Below, one piece after another: positions 50,401 through 59,848 of a DNA stretch of 64,000 nucleotides. Each line of letters opens with the position of its first letter. Within the stretch, counting starts at the first letter, position 1. The position numbers were made by a program, and so were the translations under genes. The stretch comes from Stromatinia cepivora (taxonomy: Eukaryota > Ascomycota > Leotiomycetes > Helotiales > Sclerotiniaceae): positions 186,001 to 250,000 of the forward strand of contig RCTD01000024.1 in assembly GCA_014898415.1 (NCBI GenBank). Direction: 5' to 3'. The notes under the pieces are model-generated. The model saw only the letters and a program-made list of their open reading frames with translations. It made no database searches and was not told the DNA's origin.

Positions 50401-51799
50401 AGCAAGGGTATACACATATGACTTCTCTTCCTATTCATTCACTAGCCCCTTTCATTGCGCGTCCATTCACAGCACTAAAGCTCCCCGGCACCCTCTGGCA
50501 ATGTTTCGCACAGAGTGAATGAAGGATTCTCCATGCCGAAGTAGCTTCTGAGTCCCCGCTTCTAACAACAAGAAATGACTTACTTAAAAAGCTTGATATC
50601 TCACAGAAAGAGCTGGTCTTGGCTAAGGATTCAACAATTTACCAGCTGAGAAGTCCTGGGCTAACATAATTAAGTTAGAGGCGGAAATGGCTGTTCTTTT
50701 TGAATTGGAGAAAAAAGGAGACACCATCGCGCTACGTACTTATCGAGAAAGAAACGATCAGATTCATTGTCAGCGCCTTGGGGGGAGCGGAAGAGATAAG
50801 TGAGTGGAGAATCGTCGGAGAATAGCAAAAGAGAAGAGGGGAGTAACACGGTAGCGCCAGTAGCCTTGGATGGAAAGATGTTTCAATGACAGCACTTTGG
50901 TTTTTCCAACAATCAAACTAATGGTCTCATGTCTGGTACCAACTTATTAGACGAAGACCCTTCCGTTCCCTCAATATTTTGGTATGTTACCCGAAAAGAG
51001 GTTGATTAAAAGCTCATACGTTGCTATTCCAACGCATGCCTTTGTTCTTTGTGATTCCAATGTATTCGCTCAGCTTGTGAAGAATACAATGAAGACAGCC
51101 AGAGCTCTTTTAAAGACTCGGCTCCTTTCTGAAACAGCCCATCACTATTCGGCTTTTCACCCGCTCTAATGATGCTAAGTATCAATCTAGAACATTAGCC
51201 CCAAATAACATCTTTGTGTTTGCAGCGAATGATGTTGTACCTAGCCAGTTATTGGAACCCCACTTCCAAACACCGTCAATGAGCTTTAGACTTCTATTTA
51301 AGATATCTCTGTATGTAGTTGTATCAACCTATAGCAGCATAGTTGATCTTCACGAGGCGACATAAGTTTTTTGTAGATTAGTTCTCTCGAGGGTGGGATA
51401 TTAGATATAAGTTAACAAAGCTGATATCAGCATATTTGATATAGATCGGTATAGAAAACGGTGAATGATATATATCATCCGACGAAATATGTTTTGGAAA
51501 ATGACAACAAATAAAGGTAAATATGAGATAAAATAGTAAAATAGGTGACAAAAACATGCATACTTTCAACAACCAACACAGAATATTATACCCATTTTCC
51601 CTCTAAATACTAAAGACTTGAGAGACTTCCCGAACGCACACATGAATATGAGGAAAGTCTATCCAACGTTTTTGCTGCAATTCATTGGACTCTAGCCATC
51701 TCTGTCTATGTAGTGCTTATGGGGATTCCAAGAAGATATTCGAAGCTCTTTTAAAGACGTCCCAGACCTCTTCTTCCCTTCCATCAGCCTAGGTCATTA
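47433..51799. other. Gene-poor stretch after the DUB
   Basis: About 4.4 kb of normal composition. Several ATG-started frames of 60-105 codons (for example 48558-48872 minus, 50273-50518 plus, 50984-51169 plus) lack recognisable content, introns that extend them, or good codon patterning. The only region I would call a possible gene trace is 50,540-50,803. ATCTCATCAT is tandemly repeated near 49,009-49,030. Confidence 0.5.
50540..50803 (+). pseudogene. Possible decayed coiled-coil gene fragment
   Basis: Two adjacent plus-strand frames give peptide with strong helical heptad character. The first holds NDLLKKLDISQKELVLAKDS (to about 50,650). After one frame change, a second holds KLEAEMAVLFELEKKGDT and RTYRERNDQIHCQRL (about 50,660-50,790) before a stop. 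The change of frame falls at a CTGGGCTAACATAATTAAG segment that could equally be an intron 3' end (branch site plus AG). No family was recognised. It could be a decayed gene or an exon of an unrecognised one. Confidence 0.3.
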
Positions 51800-52175
51800 C
51801 TAGTCCTCCATAACTAAGTGAATACCAGCTCCTGAAGCGGAATCATTCACATGTGTACGACACGCATTGGTGAATATCTCCCCGCATTCTCTAACTTCAA
51901 CAGCATATGGATCTCTATTTAAGAGATACTTGTATGCTTTCCTTCTATCCATAACTTCTACCAATTCACCGAGGACGCTCGGACATTGGGAACTCGATAC
52001 CCATTTAGAGTACTGTATCAACACGCGCTATTAGTTTAACCGAAGCTTGTTATGAAGAGTTACGTACAAAATGACGCACGCAGCCAAGAACGGCTCGAAA
52101 GAGCCCAATAGCCACTCTAATTGCAGTTGAACTAACAGAAATAAAGCTTGATGCATTGAATTCTGACCTCAGCAT
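51800..52175 (-). CDS. Small two-exon orphan protein (111 aa), predicted
   Basis: Exon 1 (52068-52175) begins with ATG and encodes 36 codons including an apolar stretch, AIRVAIGLFRAVLGCV. A textbook intron follows (donor GTACGTAAC, branch and acceptor AAACTAATAG), and exon 2 (51800-52027) adds 75 codons in the same phase. Exon 2 is patterned like real protein: CPSVLGELVEVMDRRKAYKY, then NRDPYAVEVRECGEIF and the end IHLVMED. I do not recognise a family. Further 5' exons are possible. The consensus splice signals and phase agreement are the main support. Confidence 0.45.
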
Positions 52176-52641
52176 TTGTTTCCGTTACCGCTTAAGCTCG
52201 AGCCATTAGGGCGGGGTCCCCAACAACATGATGATATGACACACTTCTTCCATCCGAGCCACTGAGTTTCAGTAAGCTAGATTCGGGCATAGATATTCTC
52301 GAAACTATGACCGGAGATATGGTAGGATGATAGTAGAGAACGACAACGAGAAGTAGACGTGATTACGAGACAACAATGAGCTCTTCAACCAAACTTCTGA
52401 TAACATATCATTTCTCAGTTCTAACTTGCATATTTGACTAATGGAATAGCTTCCGAAGTAGAAACTATCCATTAAGTATAGAAATCTTTGTGCAACATCA
52501 GCTGTTTACTGGATTTTATTTCTCTTGCTATTGAGTAAAAAAGACGAGTTAAGGGAGAGCTCTTATAAAGAAGACGCATCCTTCCTGCAAACTGTACCCC
52601 GATCAAATTGCTTACTATCTCGGACCATCAGTGAGTGAATC

Positions 52642-52952
52642 ATGGGCATTAGTATTGAAAGTAAACTTATTGAGGCCTGGAAGGCCGTGCTTGCGGAGAC
52701 TTGCCCTTCATACCAAAATCAAAAGCCATGTATGTCTACTTAAGCCATTGCTGTACATCAAACTTCTACTTCCTAAGTACGCACGATTAGTGTTGGGCAA
52801 AAAACCCAGCAGGACGTATACACATTCTCCACAGCAACCAGTATGTCCAGCTAACTATTTGATGACATATATGTTAAGTGACTAGACTCAAAATTCTAAG
52901 CATGATGCAAGACAGGAATGGCTCGGTAGGTATGAGCAATGCTAAACAGTAG
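52642..52952 (+). CDS. Tentative three-exon small ORF (74 aa)
   Basis: ATG at 52642 opens a 29-codon exon (MGISIESKLIEAWKAVLAET...), ending at a GTATGT donor at 52730. A CCTAAG acceptor leads to exon 2 (52778-52840; TISVGQKTQQDVYTFSTA), another GTATGT donor follows, and exon 3 (52879-52952) reaches a TAG. Phases close exactly over three exons. It lies head-to-head with the orphan at 51800-52175. No family is recognised, and the exons are so short that chance cannot be excluded. It may be the start of a longer or degenerated gene. Confidence 0.25.
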
Positions 52953-53460
52953 TGATCAGTGTACACGACAGCAATAGACAAGAAGAACAGGCAACAACGA
53001 AAATAAAAACCTAGAGATCCATAATACAATTAGACGATATCGCCTATCTCCCTAAACTTTCAGAATGATACCGTTTCCCATCCTTTCCCTGCCCAGATCC
53101 ATCGAATTCAGCCCTACAAACTCAAACCCAGAGAGACTTCCAATCGGGATCTGAGCAGAAACGCGAATACACTTCAAAGATGGCGTCGGTGTCATGGAAA
53201 TTGATTTACAGTAAAATTATCAGCTACTAAGCTATCTTTTTATAACCTCGAGCTTCATATATTATGCCCCGCCGCTTCCTCAAACTCTGTGCATCTGTCC
53301 AATTCACCGGTGGCTTGCTGATTCGCTCAAACTATGCAACTATGCACATAGAACCGGGTATGGAGTGAATGGCGACTCCTCCCCGCTCTTCCCCGGCTCT
53401 ATTCTACACCCACTTCCAGCTCCCAATTTCCAGGGCCCAGATCCCCACAAGTTTAATAGA

Positions 53461-53590
53461 TGAATGGATAGACAAACGGATAGAGAAACGGACAGACAGA
53501 CAAACGGACAGACAAACGGACAGACAGACAAACGGACAGACAGACAAACGGACAGACAGACAAACGGACAGATTGATGGATATATAAATG
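53461..53590. repeat. GACAGACAAACG tandem repeat
   Basis: Irregular tandem units of 12 to 16 bases built from GACA, GACAAACG and GACAGACAAACG fill about 110 bases, with GATGGATATATAAATG-like units at the right edge. The variable units suggest slippage. The apparent TDRQ or CLSV proteins on either strand are a by-product. Confidence 0.9.
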
Positions 53591-54772
53591 GATATATAAA
53601 CAGCAACCTTGCCTTTTATAAGCAGTGGCGCTAAAATCACATTCACGCGTTTATAGCTTCCCATGAGTGGACATTTGAGAAATCGAGAAGAGAAGAGGGA
53701 TAGGAATCATTGAAAAGTTTGCGGCACTAACGCAGTATTAAGGGCGGAATCGATAAGTTGGAGAGTAGGTATTGAGTAGAAGTATTAAATGTGATGATGG
53801 TGGGAAAAGATAGGATGGGATAAGAAATGACAATAAATGAAAAGCGTGTATAAACGACAACGATAACGAATATCTTCGAAAGTGATTCAACAGACGATTG
53901 TCCGCAATCATCGAATTCTTTTCCACCACCACCCACCACCCACCTCCCATCACTATCATATCGCTAGTTCTGCAGATCTCAAAACCTCCTACATCTTCAT
54001 GGCCCCCCAGAATCACAAAGACAACCTACTCGTTTTCTCCTATAGCGTTTTCTTTCTCAATTGCTGTAGTAAACTGAAAAAAGAGCCCTTTTTGCAGAAG
54101 ACTCGCTCATATCCTCTGCGCTCCCCAATGCCGCCGCTCCTCTTGCGCTTTATAGCGGCATTCATCAAACTTTGCCATTCACCCAAGTCATCATTCCTAT
54201 TCACTTTCTGCCTACCATCAAATCAGAAGCTCAACTTTCATCTAGCTTTTCCATGCACTTCCTCCATTTACCCTCTAGATCTCAACTCCTCGACTCTCCC
54301 CTCCCGATTCCTCGGCTCCAATTCAACTCCCCCTTTCTCAATTACCTCCGAAGTCCTAACCAAATAAATCATCAACCCTTCATATAAACCACCACCCCAG
54401 CAATCTACCTACCTACCATCAAACAACCACAGATTCCATCCACGATCTCATCATCAACGGAATAAACATTGGGTTGCAATCTATTCCCTTCAATTCCACT
54501 TCCCCTTCCACTTTCCAACAACTATCCTACAATACTAACTAAGTATCTCTGGGACAGATATCCATTGCTGTATGTGACCTTGGTGTTATTCCTGATCCTC
54601 ATTGCTGTTTATATGATGAATAATAGATAATGAGAAGAGTATAACGAATATATTATTTAATATCTGATCCACTTTCCTGATTAAGTTTAGGAAGAAAAAG
54701 GGATGAGAAGAAGAGACAAGAAGGAGAGATGAGAGTACATCTTTAAAAATTCACTACAAGATCTAGATCACA

Positions 54773-54950
54773 AGATAAAAGATATAAAAGATATAAAAGA
54801 TATAAAAGATATAAAAGATATAAAAGATATAAAAGATATAAAAGATATAAAAGATATAAAAGATATAAAAGATATAAAAGATATAAAAGATATAAAAGAT
54901 ATAAAAGATACAAAAGATATAAAAGATACAAAAGATACAAAAGATACAAA
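54773..54950. repeat. 9-bp minisatellite GATATAAAA, about 20 copies
   Basis: Perfect 9-bp units GATATAAAA run from about 54,780 to 54,905 and then alternate with GATACAAAA units to about 54,950. The array is flanked by ordinary sequence. Because the period is a multiple of three, all frames stay open; the repetitive 'proteins' this yields are not genes. Confidence 0.95.
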
Positions 54951-55804
54951 AAATTTCGTAAATAAATATATATACATATATATTAAAATAAACAGAGTCT
55001 TCGAATCCCATCTACTTTATCTCATTTCAATCTCATCACCCCCTTCCCCTTCCCATTCCCCCTCCCCCTTCCCCCTCCCGCGCTCCCCCATCCACCAAAA
55101 GAATGCGAATTGGAAATAAAAAATAATCAACGATAAAAAATGACAACAACAGTAAAAACACAAGCAAAAAACTCAGAGAGAATAACAGACGATAAGGTTA
55201 ATTACCTAACCACAAAACATCTCCCTAACCTGAACCATATACAAATCCCTTCCTTCCTACAATGGGATACTTATCCCAAGTTATGATTTTTGATCAAGAG
55301 ATTAGGTTGCGGATGAGAAAGATGGGATTATGGGATTATATATCCTCTATATACCGGTACCCGGACACATAGACATACCATACCTAGGGAGTAGAAAAGA
55401 GAGTGAAAATTCCGTAAAATCATCACACATCACATATCACATTCCTTTTTATCGAACTTCAAGAATCCCAGATTCGTAACTGCTGTTTGTTCATGGTACT
55501 GATATTTGAATCCCTATCATACATCTCATACATTCCTCATCTCATTTCCCTTTCCATTTCCCAACTTTGCACTTCCCAACTCCTCCCCAAGCACCCTTAT
55601 CTAACCACCAACCTCACTTACAACCCACTATTCTGACTCGTTCCACTACTAAAAACAACACACACTGTATCAGCAATAACTCCCCAAAACCCAAAACGCA
55701 TTCCATTCTCAACAAAACTCTCCAACTTCAAATCCCCCAAAAACGATCTCACATAAACAACGAAACAACGAAACAACGAAACAACGCACTCTCAAAGGAA
55801 CATC

Positions 55805-56983
55805 TCACCTATGTTTCTCCTCAGCATGTCGCTCTGTCTTCTTCTGTAATTCTTTGATCCCCTCTGGGGAGTGATCGGAGTGTTCGTGTCGGTCTGCTGC
55901 TACCTGTGTGTGTTATTGTATTAGTATGTTTATTTATCTTTGTGGCTAATTTGTGAAGTAGAAATATGGATAAAAGAAAAAGCAAACGAAGAAACTCGAA
56001 ATGAAACTTCGAAAATTGAGAAAGATGGAGCGGGTAAAACTACCGGCTCCCGTGTACTTCTAGACTTCTTAAGCATCTCAAGGTTCTCGGGCTCATCAAT
56101 CCTTCCACTCCCCTCCTCCGTCATAGATGTGATCTTATTCTCCGCACCCACTCTTTCTTTCTCCCTTGTAGCATTCAACCTACTATCTTCAAGAGAATGT
56201 TTATCTGATGCGTTCTCATCAATTAATGTCGATTCCTTTACAAAAACCCTTTTAATCTTTTCCTTCACAAACCGTGGTCTTGTAGAAGGAATATCCTTAG
56301 GACTTTTAATTTTACGAATACGACGAAGTGGTTGATATGAGGGTGAAGTCATCGAACTCGGACTAACTATCTATATATGCGAGACTTCTCTTGAGTAACT
56401 TTCTCCTCATAGATGTTGAACTCCGAATGAAGTAATGGCAAAGAGTAGTATTTCATGAAAGAAAGTGCAGAGGATGTAGAGTCTGAAATAACCTACAGCT
56501 TCTTCACTATTACTAGCCAATTCTGCTTGCCAGTGATTCTTGCCCTCTTTTTGTTTGGTCAATTGATCTTGCTTGTGTTTTTCATATTCGGCAGCTGTTT
56601 CGGGGGTATCTGTTTTGCGTTTATCAGTTAGTGATTGATGTTTCTTGACTTTGTTTTCGGGATTGAGTATGTATGATGTGCGAAGGAAATGGTATGCTGA
56701 ATTGAGTCTCCAGGGACTCAACGTATGCAGAAGTTATACACCACACCAAGAAGATCATAGATGCCATCGCATGTATAAATCTCTTCGTGTATGTATTTAA
56801 CTCCGACTCCCAACAACAGTAACACCCTGCCAAGCCCGCGGTTTTTGAGATGGTAAAGGCAAACTCACCTTTATTACTCTCTTTCAAAGCTCTCACACTC
56901 GAATTTGCAAAAGTTCGTCTGGCAGGTACTGCAATTGAGACTGGACGAGCAGCTCTAATAGATTGACGGAGGAAGAAAGACAT
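55805..56983 (-). CDS. Small mitochondrial-type fungal protein (108 aa)
   Basis: Three exons (high to low): 56869-56983, 56497-56609, 55805-55903, summing to 109 codons with the stop. The donors GTGAGT and GTAGGT and the acceptors AACAG (after a CACTAAC branch) and CACACAG (after TACTAAT) are good. The N-terminus MSFFLRQSIRAARPVSIAVP with following RRTFANSS is an Arg-rich, acid-free mitochondrial presequence. The mature part is charged and helical: YEKHKQDQLTKQKEGKNHW, ELASNSEEA, then VAADRHEHSD and ELQKKTERHAEEKHR at the end. This resembles a family of short, unnamed mitochondrial proteins of filamentous ascomycetes, from memory; I cannot name a function. Intron 1 is 259 bp and intron 2 is 593 bp, long for a fungus, and intron 2 contains the ORF described separately. 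Confidence 0.7.
56044..56370 (-). other. In-phase ORF inside intron 2: possible cassette exon or nested gene
   Basis: An ATG at 56352 opens 103 codons, ending exactly at a CCG/GTAGTT donor at 56043-56044. The frame joins the exon 3 acceptor at 55903 in phase. Upstream it can also be entered from exon 2 in phase through an AG at 56371-56372, making a 327-nt cassette bounded by phase 0 on both sides. The peptide is highly charged (PLRRIRKIKSPKDIPSTRPR, VKEKIKRVFVKES) and looks protein-like rather than random. It could be an optional exon, the first exon of an alternative transcript sharing exon 3, or chance. Confidence 0.35.
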
Positions 56984-59251
56984 TTTGATATTCGTAGTGA
57001 AGACTGACGAAGGTTGTGGATTCTTTCTTGAGGAATTAGTTAATTGATCTTCTACTTTCTGCGTGCTTGAGAGGTCGAAGGAAAAGAATATGAAATCAAT
57101 AGAATCAGAACTGAATTGAACCAAATAACTCACTGTGTGTAATTCTTAATATCAATTGCGTTTGCATTGATGAATGTAAAGTATGTAGAAACGTAAAGAA
57201 AAGAACAATACCCTCTAGAACAACCTTCCGACCTGACTAATCCCAAATCCCATACCTCATCTCATATCTCATATCTCATACCTAATTGACAAACAATCTT
57301 GGAAACCTGCTCTACTCTGCCTTGCTCTACCAGCTCTACCGACTCAAACTATCCTATGATTCCTATCCTATCCCCAAACCTTCAAGCTTTAATTTAGGCG
57401 GGGGAATGTGGACAAAAATGACGAAATGACGAAATGACGTATGCCATTTTTCACTGATCAGCATTAACATCACATCAACAACCCGACCGGTACACGAAAG
57501 TTTATCCGAGATCTCCTGACTGCCGAACATTATCCGCGTATCAACCGACGCCACCGCAAAGCTTCGTTTCCAAATTAGCAAATTACCGTTAACAAATTAA
57601 CATCTTAAATTCCCCATCCATTCTCCCGAGTCATGAAATTACTAGGTAGGTATGTAATTCAGGGGCTACCTACTCTACAGATGCGATTTTCGGAGTTCCT
57701 CGTGTGCCTGTCTATAATAAATACTCAAATACAAATATAATACGCAAGCGATTACGATAAATCTACGAACGAAAGAATATGAGGTATTAAATATTAAATA
57801 TTAAATAAAATAATACATGATGAAATGAATAATATGACAGACATCACATCACATCCCATCCATTCCATTTCCATTTCCATTTCCCTTCGCATTCACATTC
57901 ACACCCAAAAAGTTCCATCAACCTTAGGTCTCCAAGTCTCCAAGTCTCCCAACCTCCAATCCCTCAAGGTGCTTATTATTTATTACCTTACTACCTTATC
58001 ACGTTGTCACCTTATTACCTTAATACCTTACCATCTCGAGTCTTCCCGTCTGACTAAAACCTTAATCCCCAACCCAATCCCCATCTCCCGTCCATCCCAC
58101 TTGTACCGCTTGTGCCACCATAAGCTTACAGACAGGCTGCAGCTCCCTCCGTCGTCAGGAAAAATGTGAAGCTGTTCCAATATCAATATATTTGAATATC
58201 TTGGGTAATAATTCCATTAATATAGCTATTACCTATCAACGACGCCATCTTTTGTTTCCCTTTATCGTATTCCAAATCCAAATCGCATGATCATTAAGCA
58301 TTAACTCAACACACCAAGGAACAATACATGAATGAAGGGTATACAAATCAAATAGCAGGAGTAATGACTAAATAGCAGTAAAACAATGCATCTTATAATA
58401 TTCAGAAAACATGATATTTAAATAAATTTCAAACGCAACTATGTGACGCTTGTACCTGACCACCCAAAGACCTAGAAATACCCAAGTTTCTTGATATCAT
58501 CCCAAGTACACACAAAATCGCCTCGCCCCAGCCAAAGTATATGATAATGACATTGGATCGAATTACATCAAGAACGCAATGTAAAAATATGCAGCCGCAT
58601 AAATGATGTACTTAACCGCTCCAAAAACAAGCCCAAGATACCCAACACCAGCTACAAGACGCGCTCAACATACAAGGAAGTGGCGCTCGACTTTGCTCAA
58701 CACACCCAGCCAACACCATGGATCCTTAATACCAAAGAGCTTGAGAGAGAAATCTTTGTGTCCGACCATGTACCGCCAAGAAATAAAACACCGGTATCCC
58801 TTTCTCCATTGTTGACAGAAAAAGGAAATCGTTCTATGTAACTTTGAAAGATATATCTTTTTTTCGTTGACCCATATGAAGTCGCCGCTTCATGTTCCCA
58901 CCCATTAAATAAATGCTAGTCCCAGAACACCGTCGCAAAAATATGCATGCGCGCTCAAATTCAAACCCCATTAAAATTGGGAAAAGCCATCTCCGTATTT
59001 GAACAAAGGTATCGATATCTTATTGTCGCGCGCCCATTAAACCATCTCAAAGAATATATGAAGAGGGGGAAGTGTCGGAGAAATATACAAGAGGATTCGT
59101 TGAGGTTGTTGTTGTGTGCCGTTACCGGGAAGATCGATGTCGAAGAGAGGGGTGAACCCGCCAGAATGAAGATTGATGAGAATGCGTAAACAAATTAAAG
59201 CGAAGTTAAGAAAACCAAATGCCAATGGGTGAAAGCAGAAGCAGTGGGGGT
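56984..59251. other. Intergenic, no gene seen
   Basis: About 2.3 kb. Near 57,416-57,438 the unit ATGACGAA occurs in tandem followed by ATGACGTATG (CRE-like core TGACG three times). Between 57,840 and 58,035 there are pyrimidine-rich short repeats (CATCACATCACATCC, TTTCCATTTCCATTTCC, and ACCTTA units). The right part probably includes the 3' UTR of the next gene. The frames at 57825-58169 and 58603-58815 are not convincing. Confidence 0.55.
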
Positions 59252-59848
59252 TTAATAAAATCGGATAGGAACTCTTGTTTGTTGGTGTTGTTGCATTCTG
59301 GCGGGTGATACCGAGGAAGGTGGGCTCGGCATTAATCCTCCATCATTGGGATTCACAATGGGAATAGCGTTTCTGCCAACACGTGTAGCTGAAGGTTGAT
59401 GAATCTTTAATGCTGATACACTGAAACCGGATGAAATGAATGGATGAGAGTTGGAGTTGAGAGAGAAGTTTGTATCAGGAGATAGATTTACCGATACCTG
59501 TGTCGATTGTGGTGAATTCGTAGGTGATCCACTCGCCAAGGAAGAACGATCGGAAGCCGAACCATTGATGGATACCATATCCTCTTCAGTTAGAAGATTT
59601 GGACAGAATTCTGCATCGTCTTCTAAATCGAATGATCTTGCGTATTCAAATTGTCGTCGATAACTTATCACCGCAGCAGCCTCCTCCTCACGTTTCACGA
59701 TCTTCTGATATTGTTTGTTGGCTTGGGCGGCATTTTGTGGTAACCGGGTATTTCGGCGACTGTTTCGATTGTGTACCGACCCATTCTGGGCATTTGAAGG
59801 AGCAGTATGCTGTTGATGAGCGTTGAAGTGTTGATAGTAAGAAGACAT
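59252..59848 (-). CDS. Low-complexity fungal protein of unknown function (198 aa)
   Basis: A single exon from ATG at 59848 to TAA at 59252. The N-terminus is Gln/Asn/His-rich. A Lys/Glu/Ala helical segment (about 44-66, KQYQKIVKREEEAAAVISYR) leads to an acidic motif, RSFDLEDDAEFCPNLLTEED (71-90), the part most likely to be conserved. The remainder is Ser/Pro/Asn-rich with several SP and TP sites, ending in a Gln/Arg segment, TRVPIRFY. There is no signal peptide, membrane segment or catalytic motif. I do not recognise a named family; the composition suggests an intrinsically disordered regulatory protein. Long open frame, clean ATG and protein-like composition support it being real. Confidence 0.7.
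   Translation of the reverse strand: MSSYYQHFNAHQQHTAPSNAQNGSVHNRNSRRNTRLPQNAAQANKQYQKIVKREEEAAAVISYRRQFEYARSFDLEDDAEFCPNLLTEEDMVSINGSASDRSSLASGSPTNSPQSTQVSVNLSPDTNFSLNSNSHPFISSGFSVSALKIHQPSATRVGRNAIPIVNPNDGGLMPSPPSSVSPARMQQHQQTRVPIRFY

Larger units (their letters stand above)
52953..55804. other. Non-coding stretch with simple repeats
   Basis: About 2.9 kb with two tandem arrays (listed separately) and several pyrimidine-rich patches (53,917-53,945 CCACCACC-type; 55,040-55,085 C/T-rich; an AAACAACG unit repeated about four times near 55,757-55,787). The frames at 53882-54367 and 55567-55857 are low-complexity and not convincing as genes. Confidence 0.55.

Noticed and set aside
51109..51760. 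15-base direct repeat AGCTCTTTTAAAGAC about 640 bp apart
   Set aside because: The flanks do not align and no element ends are seen, so it is likely chance.
53340..53664. Ser/Val/Cys/Leu-repeat or Thr/Asp/Arg/Gln-repeat proteins
   Set aside because: They are translations of the GACAGACAAACG tandem array and are open because of the repeat structure.
54773..54950. CRISPR-like array
   Set aside because: The units are 9 bp and contiguous with no spacers, and the genome is fungal.
54743..55011. LYL, IFY or ISF repeat proteins on the minus strand
   Set aside because: The 9-bp unit keeps every frame open; these are not genes.
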